Shown: one piece after another, positions 57,556 to 64,000 of the stretch
Position numbering within the stretch: the first letter of the stretch is position 1
Layout of the letters: the number at the start of each line of letters is the position of its first letter
Source of the DNA: Lachnospiraceae bacterium
GTDB lineage: Bacteria > Bacillota > Clostridia > Lachnospirales > Lachnospiraceae
Direction: 5' to 3'
Assembly (NCBI GenBank): GCA_024687205.1
Contig: JAILES010000012.1
Span: 1-64,000 of the forward strand
Length of the DNA stretch: 64,000 nucleotides
The notes under the pieces: generated by a model
What the model saw: the letters and a program-made list of their open reading frames with translations, nothing else
Told to the model about the DNA's origin: nothing
Databases searched by the model: none
Program-made: the position numbers and the translations under genes

Positions 57556-59165
57556 ATTCGATAAAACTGAAACCTCCCGTTAATGACGAAAGAACGGAAC
57601 TGGCCGTGACCGTGGCTAAGCTCACGGGGCTTGGTCCTGCTGACATTAATAATCTGACCATACTCAGAAGGTCCATAGATGCCAGAAGAAAGCCGGATAT
57701 AATTTTCGTATACAATATAGCCTTTGACCTGACCAAACCGGAACGGGGCATGAAGCTGCTGACTTCATCTAAACATGGTGTGGAAGTAAAGATGTACAAG
57801 CCCGAAGAATACCAGTTCCAGCGAAGGGCAGGCAGGATGACCACGGAAGAGGAAAGGCCCGTGGTGGTAGGAGCGGGTCCTGCGGGACTTTTCTGTGCAT
57901 ATGTACTTGCCATGAACGGCTTAAGACCCATAATACTTGAACGCGGCAGCAATATAGATAAACGTACCGCCGATGTTAAGAAATTCTGGGAAAGCGGTAT
58001 CCTCGATAAGGAATCCAATGTACAGTTCGGAGAAGGAGGCGCCGGAACTTTTTCGGATGGCAAGCTGAATTCTTCCGTGGCCGGAAAGTCCATGTTTGCC
58101 AATGAAGTATTGAGGACTTTTGTTCGTTTTGGCGCGGACAAGTCCATACTCTACAGCAATAAGCCGCATATCGGTACCGATGAGCTCAAGAGAGTGATCA
58201 AGAATATGCGCAAAGAGCTGGAAAACCTCGGGGCCGAATTCCACTTTGAATGTAAGCTGACACGTTGTATAATAAGAGAAGGTATCCTCAAGGGGATACG
58301 TTTCAAGAAGAACGGCGAGAGCAGGGAAAGAGCCTGCAGATATATGATACTCTGCATAGGCCACAGTGCAAGGGATACTTTTTACTCCCTGTCCATGGAC
58401 GGCATCATCATGGAGCCAAAGCCCTTTGCGGTGGGACTGCGTGTACAGCATCCCCAGGAAATGATAAACAGGGATCAGTACGGACCGGGATACGAAAAGA
58501 AGAAACTGCCGGTGGCTGATTACAAGCTGACTTACAAGGCGGCTTCGGGAAGAGGTGTATATTCCTTTTGTATGTGTCCGGGCGGTTATATCGTTAATGC
58601 TTCAAGTGAGGAAGGGCATCTTGCGGTTAACGGGATGAGCTATAATAAAAGGGATTCCGGCTGGGCCAATTCGGCTATAGTAGTGACCGTGGACAGGAGT
58701 ATTTACGGTGAAGGTCTTTTCGGAGGAGTGAGTTTTCAGCGGGAGCTGGAGATGAATGCTTATAATCTTGGCCGGGGGAGCATTCCCATTGAAAGGGCCG
58801 GAGATTACTTCAGGGAAGCAGATGCGGAACATCTCTCAAAGAGCGAATATACGCCTGCGGTAAAGGGAAAATACCGTTATGCGCCGTTGCATGAGCTGCT
58901 GCCCAGAGCTCTTTACAATGATATAAAAGAAGCCTTCGGAGATTTTGACAGAAAACTGCCGGGCTTTGCAAATGATAACGCACTGTTTGCCGGCGTTGAG
59001 AGCAGAACTTCATCGCCTGTCAGGATGATAAGGGGAGAAAGCCTGGAAAGCAGCATAGAAGGCATTTATCCCTGCGGCGAAGGTGCGGGATATGCAGGCG
59101 GCATCACAAGTGCCGCGGCTGACGGCATGAAAGTAGCGGAAGCGCTTATAAAGAAATATTTTTAG
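57543..59165 (+). CDS. FAD-dependent oxidoreductase (uncharacterised FAD-dependent dehydrogenase family)
   Basis: PVVVGAGPAGLFCAYVLAMNGLRPIILERGSNIDKRTADVKKFW; C-terminal YPCGEGAGYAGGITSAAADGMKVAEAL. Confidence 0.93.
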   Translation: MYRIDSIKLKPPVNDERTELAVTVAKLTGLGPADINNLTILRRSIDARRKPDIIFVYNIAFDLTKPERGMKLLTSSKHGVEVKMYKPEEYQFQRRAGRMTTEEERPVVVGAGPAGLFCAYVLAMNGLRPIILERGSNIDKRTADVKKFWESGILDKESNVQFGEGGAGTFSDGKLNSSVAGKSMFANEVLRTFVRFGADKSILYSNKPHIGTDELKRVIKNMRKELENLGAEFHFECKLTRCIIREGILKGIRFKKNGESRERACRYMILCIGHSARDTFYSLSMDGIIMEPKPFAVGLRVQHPQEMINRDQYGPGYEKKKLPVADYKLTYKAASGRGVYSFCMCPGGYIVNASSEEGHLAVNGMSYNKRDSGWANSAIVVTVDRSIYGEGLFGGVSFQRELEMNAYNLGRGSIPIERAGDYFREADAEHLSKSEYTPAVKGKYRYAPLHELLPRALYNDIKEAFGDFDRKLPGFANDNALFAGVESRTSSPVRMIRGESLESSIEGIYPCGEGAGYAGGITSAAADGMKVAEALIKKYF

Positions 59166-59183
59166 GATAACGGAGACAGCAAA

Positions 59184-60026
59184 ATGGACCATTTCAGGGA
59201 ATTGATCAGTTCAAAAAAACGAGTTGTGGTGAAGATAGGTTCATCATCACTGAGACATAAAGAAACAGGAGATTTTGATTATATAAAGATGGAGACCCTT
59301 GTAAGGGAACTCTGCAATATAAGGAATCAGGGACGAGATGTGATACTGGTATCATCCGGAGCAATAGCTGCCGGAAGAAAGACCGTAGGCCTTAAGGGAG
59401 ACGATCATTCGGTAGCCGTCAAACAGGCCTGCGCAGCCATCGGACAGGCAAGGCTTATGATGGTGTATGAGAGACTGTTCTCACAGTACGGACAGACAGC
59501 TGCCCAGGTACTGATGACAAAAAATACGATAGTTGCCGATCTTAACCGTTTCAATGCTCATAATACTTTTATGGAACTGCTTAAACTCGGGGCAATACCT
59601 ATCGTAAACGAAAATGATACGATCTCGACCTATGAGATAGAGTTTGGTGATAACGATACGCTTTCAGCCATAGTTACAGCCCTGACGGGAGCAGATCTTT
59701 TGATACTGCTTTCTGACATAGACGGGCTGTATTCCGACGATCCGAGAAAGAATCCCAAGGCTGAGTTTATGCCCATAGTGCCGGAGCTCACACCTGAGAT
59801 CATGGCTATGGGAAAGGCTTCCACAGGCTCCGACGTGGGAACCGGCGGCATGGAATCAAAACTGCGTGCGGCTGAAATAGCCACCAAGAGCGGAGCGGAC
59901 ATGATTATCGCCAATGCAAAAGATGTGAGGATACTGCACAGGATCATGGACGGAAGAGACATCGGTACACTTTTCCTTGCAAATAAGGATGAGAACTTCT
60001 ATCTCAAGGATTATGTGGAGGACTGA
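59184..60026 (+). CDS. proB: glutamate 5-kinase (without PUA domain)
   Basis: VVKIGSSSLRHKETG, VSSGAIAAGRKTVGL, IPIVNENDTISTYEIEFGDNDTLSAIVTALTGADLLILLSDIDGLY; ends after the kinase domain. Confidence 0.96.
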   Translation: MDHFRELISSKKRVVVKIGSSSLRHKETGDFDYIKMETLVRELCNIRNQGRDVILVSSGAIAAGRKTVGLKGDDHSVAVKQACAAIGQARLMMVYERLFSQYGQTAAQVLMTKNTIVADLNRFNAHNTFMELLKLGAIPIVNENDTISTYEIEFGDNDTLSAIVTALTGADLLILLSDIDGLYSDDPRKNPKAEFMPIVPELTPEIMAMGKASTGSDVGTGGMESKLRAAEIATKSGADMIIANAKDVRILHRIMDGRDIGTLFLANKDENFYLKDYVED

Positions 60027-60029
60027 GCA

Positions 60030-60248
60030 ATGAACATGGAAGAGAGGATAAAGCGTATCAACGAGCTTTATCATAAATCCCGAACCGAGGCAGGTCTTAC
60101 TCCGGAAGAAAAGATGGAACAGAGAGTCTTGAGAAAAGAATATGTGGATGCCATAAGAGGCAATCTGAGGGCTCAGCTCAATAATATAGATATACTTGAA
60201 AAAGACGGAAGCATTACCAATCTCGGAGAAAAGTTCGACAAGAAATGA
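60030..60248 (+). CDS. DUF896 (YnzC-like) protein
   Basis: RIKRINELYHKSRTEAGLTPEEKMEQRVLRKEYVDAIRGNLRAQLNNIDI. Confidence 0.94.
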   Translation: MNMEERIKRINELYHKSRTEAGLTPEEKMEQRVLRKEYVDAIRGNLRAQLNNIDILEKDGSITNLGEKFDKK

Positions 60249-60790
60249 GCGAAGAAAAGAAGGCGCTGAGAAAAGACATACTTAAACTAAGAGATGCACT
60301 CGCATATGAGCAGCGGGACAATGATGCTGCGGCCATCTGCGATCTGCTCTTTATGCATCCTGCGGTACTGAGCGCTAAAAAGATACTTCTCTTCGCATCC
60401 TTCGGAAGTGAACCGGATACCGATCCCATCGCAATAAGGGCGCTTGATATGGGGAAGGAGATATACTATCCCCGTGTGGAAGATAAGGATATAAGTTTTT
60501 ACGCCGTTAAGGATATCACGGAACTTAAGAGCGGCTATAAAGGCATCAGGGAACCGGCGACGGAACGACCATGGGACGGTGAAGTGAAGGATAGCGTGGT
60601 GCTGGTACCCGGAACGGCTTTTGATAAATACGGCAGACGTATGGGCTACGGAGGCGGTTTTTATGACAGGTTCCTGAAGGCTCATCCCGGGATATACAGC
60701 ATAGGGATATGTTTTGAACTGCAGCTGCTTGAAAGCATTCCCGAAGAAGATCATGATGAGAAGGTTAATGATATAATATACGGATATTAA
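60245..60790 (+). CDS. 5-formyltetrahydrofolate cyclo-ligase
   Basis: [26 protein letters not shown]; overlaps the DUF896 stop. Confidence 0.95.
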   Translation: MSEEKKALRKDILKLRDALAYEQRDNDAAAICDLLFMHPAVLSAKKILLFASFGSEPDTDPIAIRALDMGKEIYYPRVEDKDISFYAVKDITELKSGYKGIREPATERPWDGEVKDSVVLVPGTAFDKYGRRMGYGGGFYDRFLKAHPGIYSIGICFELQLLESIPEEDHDEKVNDIIYGY

Positions 60791-60806
60791 GATCGGAGGA
60801 ATATTT

Positions 60807-62048
60807 ATGGAACTCGTTAGTTTATGCAAAAACGCCAAGGCGGCCAAATATGAGCTTAACAGACTGGACACGGAAAAAAAGAATGCAGCACTAAAGAAGG
60901 CTGCTGAATACATAAAGGCAGCTGCGGCTGAGATAATCGAAGCCAATAAGACGGATCTTGAAAATGCAGATAAAAAGGGCATGAGTCCCGCACTCAAAGA
61001 CAGGCTCAAACTTGATGAGAAAAGGATAGACGGAATATGTGAAGGCCTGCTTCAGGTGGCGGAACTCGAGGATCCCGTGGGTGAGGTGCTTGATGAATTT
61101 GAACGCCCCAACGGACTTAAGATCAAGAAGGTAAGGGTTCCTCTCGGAGTCGTTGGCATCATCTATGAATCCAGGCCGAATGTGACCGCAGATGCTTTCG
61201 CACTAACTTTCAAGGCAGGTAACGTGGTCATATTAAAGGGCGGCAGCGATGCTATCAATTCCAATATAGCCATAACAAAGGTTTTAAGAAAGGCCTTATC
61301 CGACAGCGGTATATCGGAAGATGCCATAAGCCTTATAGAATCAACCGACAGGGAGACTACCAAAGCCTTCATGCAGATGAAGGACTATGTTGACGTGCTG
61401 ATACCCAGGGGATCCGCAGGACTTATCAGGTCGGTGGTTGAGAATTCAAAGATCCCTGTTATTGAGACAGGAGCAGGCAACTGCCATATCTTTATCGATG
61501 AGACCGCCGATGCCGAAATGGCAACTAAGATAATCATAAATGCGAAGACCCAGAGACTGGGTGTCTGCAATACCTGTGAGTCTCTGGTGGTTCATGAAAA
61601 AGCCCTGGACAGGGTGATGAAGAAAGTTGCTGAGGCACTTAAAGAGAAAAACGTGGATATCAGAGCCGATGAAGAAGCAAGACCGGTTCTTGACTGCAAT
61701 GCCGCCACCGAGGAGGATTTTGCCACCGAATATCTTGACCTTATCATTTCGGTTAAGACGGTTAAAAATATCGATGAAGCAATTGAGCATATCAATAAGT
61801 ATTCGACACATCATTCGGAAGCCATCATCACCGGAGATTACGCTAATGCCGAAAAGTTCCTGAAAGAGATCGATTCGGCCTGTGTATATGTCAATGCTTC
61901 AACGCGTTTCACAGATGGTTTTGAATTCGGCTTCGGAGCAGAGATAGGCATCAGTACCCAGATGCTCCATGCAAGGGGACCCATGGGATTGCGTGAGCTG
62001 ACCTCATATAAATACAGGATAAGCGGAAACGGACAGGTACGCGGGTAA
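60807..62048 (+). CDS. proA: gamma-glutamyl phosphate reductase
   Basis: [61 protein letters not shown]. Confidence 0.98.
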   Translation: MELVSLCKNAKAAKYELNRLDTEKKNAALKKAAEYIKAAAAEIIEANKTDLENADKKGMSPALKDRLKLDEKRIDGICEGLLQVAELEDPVGEVLDEFERPNGLKIKKVRVPLGVVGIIYESRPNVTADAFALTFKAGNVVILKGGSDAINSNIAITKVLRKALSDSGISEDAISLIESTDRETTKAFMQMKDYVDVLIPRGSAGLIRSVVENSKIPVIETGAGNCHIFIDETADAEMATKIIINAKTQRLGVCNTCESLVVHEKALDRVMKKVAEALKEKNVDIRADEEARPVLDCNAATEEDFATEYLDLIISVKTVKNIDEAIEHINKYSTHHSEAIITGDYANAEKFLKEIDSACVYVNASTRFTDGFEFGFGAEIGISTQMLHARGPMGLRELTSYKYRISGNGQVRG

Positions 62049-63502
62049 TGCACGCTTTCAGGGATGTCGATTACGACAGGTATACCATCACAAAAGAATA
62101 TGATCCGGAGGTGGAGACCGTAAGACAGCGGGATATGATAGAGCGTGCCGCATCCCTCGCCAAAGAAAGGGAAGAAAAACTCGGAAGAAGGATGAGCGCC
62201 TGTGTCGTAACCTTCGGCTGTCAGATGAATGCCAGGGATTCAGAGAAGATAAGCGGTGTACTCATATCAAGCGGCATAGAACTTGTGGATGACGAGAATG
62301 CCGACATAGTCATATACAATACCTGTACGGTCAGGGATAATGCCAACCAGCGTGTATACGGAAGACTCGGGAATCTGGGTGTCATGAAGAAAAAGCATCC
62401 GGATAAGAAGATCGTACTCTGCGGCTGCATGGTGCAGGAAGCAGCGGTTATAGAAAAGATCAGACAGACATATCCCTTTGTGGATATGATCTTCGGAACT
62501 CATAATATCTATAAATTTCCTGAACTCCTGGTACGTCTTCTCGAAGAAGACGGGATGATAGTCGACGTATGGAAAAAGACCGACAGTGTGGTGGAAAATC
62601 TGCCGACCCTCAGAAAGTATCCTTTCAAGTCCGGCGTAAATATTATGTTCGGCTGTGATAATTTCTGCTCATACTGTATCGTTCCCTATGTTCGCGGAAG
62701 GGAGAGGAGCAGGAAAAGCAGCGAGATCCTGGAGGAAGTAAGAAGGCTTGCGGACAGCGGTGTAAGCGAAGTGATGCTCCTCGGTCAGAATGTCAATTCC
62801 TACGGAAGGGGACTGGAAGGTGAACTGAACTTCCCGGGGCTTCTTCGGGAAGTGGAAAAGACAGAGGGCATCAGGCGTATACGTTTCATGACCTCACATC
62901 CCAAGGATCTGTCCGATGAACTGATAGAAGTGATGGCTGAAAGCAGTAAGATCTGTTCACATCTGCATCTCCCGGTACAGTCCGGATCCAGCAGGGTACT
63001 TGAGATGATGAACAGGAAATATACAAGGGAAAGTTATCTTAAGCTTGTATCAAAGCTTAGGGCTGCAATGCCTGAGCTGTCCATCACTACGGATATCATA
63101 GTCGGATTTCCGGGAGAGGAACCGGCTGATATTGATGAGACTGTAAGCCTTGTTCATGAGGCAGCTTATGACAATGCCTTTACTTTCATATACTCGAAAA
63201 GAGCCGGGACTCCGGCTTCGAATTATGAGAGCAAGATGAGTGAGGAAGAGATAGGCGAGGGCTTTAACAGGGTACTTGCAGCGGTGCAGGAAGAGGCAAG
63301 GAAGAATGTGTCCAGATTTGCAGGCAGGACCATGGAAGTCCTTGTGGAAGATGTGAACGATAAGGATAAGGAGTATGTGACCGGCAGGCTTTCGGGAAAT
63401 GTGCTGGTTCATTTCAAAGGAGATGCTTCACTGATAGGTTCTTACCTGCAGGTGAAACTATGCGAGAATAAAGGTTTTTACTATATCGGGGAAAGAGTAT
63501 GA
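62048..63502 (+). CDS. miaB: tRNA-2-methylthio-N6-dimethylallyladenosine synthase MiaB
   Basis: [41 protein letters not shown] radical-SAM CxxxCxxC, C-terminal TRAM. Confidence 0.97.
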   Translation: MHAFRDVDYDRYTITKEYDPEVETVRQRDMIERAASLAKEREEKLGRRMSACVVTFGCQMNARDSEKISGVLISSGIELVDDENADIVIYNTCTVRDNANQRVYGRLGNLGVMKKKHPDKKIVLCGCMVQEAAVIEKIRQTYPFVDMIFGTHNIYKFPELLVRLLEEDGMIVDVWKKTDSVVENLPTLRKYPFKSGVNIMFGCDNFCSYCIVPYVRGRERSRKSSEILEEVRRLADSGVSEVMLLGQNVNSYGRGLEGELNFPGLLREVEKTEGIRRIRFMTSHPKDLSDELIEVMAESSKICSHLHLPVQSGSSRVLEMMNRKYTRESYLKLVSKLRAAMPELSITTDIIVGFPGEEPADIDETVSLVHEAAYDNAFTFIYSKRAGTPASNYESKMSEEEIGEGFNRVLAAVQEEARKNVSRFAGRTMEVLVEDVNDKDKEYVTGRLSGNVLVHFKGDASLIGSYLQVKLCENKGFYYIGERV

Positions 63503-64000
63503 CAAAGATAGATGTCGAGAAGCTGTCACCGATGATGGCCAAATATCTTGAAACAAAAGAGGAATACAAAGATTGTATTCTCTTTTACCGTTTGGGAGAT
63601 TTTTACGAGATGTTCTTTGAGGATGCCGAAACCGCATCCAGAGAACTGGAACTGACACTTACGGGAAAAAACTGCGGCCTGGATGAAAGGGCCCCGATGT
63701 GCGGCGTGCCTTACCATGCTGTGGAACAGTACTTAAGCAGACTGGTTGCGAAAGGCTATAAGGTAGCTATCTGTGAACAGGTGGAGGACCCTAAGCTGGC
63801 CAAGGGACTGGTTAAAAGAGAAGTGACAAGGATAGTCACTCCGGGTACGAATATAAGCGAGCAGGCGCTGGAAGAAGGAAAGAACCATTATATCATGTGC
63901 ATCTTTGCGATGCAGAACGTATACGGTTACGGCTGTGCAGATGTTTCGACAGGTGAATTTTTCCTTTCGGAAGTGGACAATACGGATAAACTACGTGACG
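63499..64000 (+). CDS. mutS: DNA mismatch repair protein MutS, 3' end off window
   Basis: My own translation: [60 protein letters not shown]...; absent from the ORF track because no stop is reached. Confidence 0.95.
   Translation, partial: MTKIDVEKLSPMMAKYLETKEEYKDCILFYRLGDFYEMFFEDAETASRELELTLTGKNCGLDERAPMCGVPYHAVEQYLSRLVAKGYKVAICEQVEDPKLAKGLVKREVTRIVTPGTNISEQALEEGKNHYIMCIFAMQNVYGYGCADVSTGEFFLSEVDNTDKLRD

Noticed and set aside
1-64000. tRNA, rRNA, CRISPR arrays, prophage, toxin-antitoxin or known defence genes
   Set aside because: I looked for T-loop motifs, regularly spaced repeats and hallmark proteins and found none; a tRNAscan/CRISPR finder run would be needed to be certain.

Overview
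A 64 kb chromosomal window from a Gram-positive anaerobe. Gene content and family resemblance suggest Clostridia/Lachnospiraceae, but that taxonomic guess is inferred from protein style, not computed. Almost all genes are on the + strand in long, tightly packed operons. Main blocks: a partial DUF6273-like protein; nusA-ylxQ-infB-rbfA-nrnA-truB-ribF; an SH3/NlpC-P60 protein; ppdK; a large MBG-type surface protein; an MCP; a divergent locus of an AP2-domain protein facing a rhomboid-like/sigma-like/small-protein operon; M16C protease-era-recO; lipoprotein-glyS-sortase B-giant BspA-LRR protein-second LRR protein; icd; alr; yebC-glycosyltransferase; ftsK; fhs-folD; rlmH; rsmF-like (-); deoA/pdp; phoH-ybeY; MurJ-like; two FAD proteins; proB-DUF896-MTHFS-proA; miaB-mutS (mutS runs off the end). 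I saw no tRNA, rRNA, CRISPR, transposase or prophage module. The most unusual locus is 19.35-22.28 kb. There a two-AP2-domain protein (-) and an operon encoding a pseudo-rhomboid with Zn-ribbon, a sigma-70-like protein without promoter-recognition regions, and a small protein (+) share back-to-back promoters whose -35 boxes are 3 bp apart. Also notable are two copies of a structured GC-rich intergenic element, an attenuator-like hairpin directly after the nusA promoter, an operator-like palindrome inside the ppdK promoter, and two candidate leaderless mRNAs.
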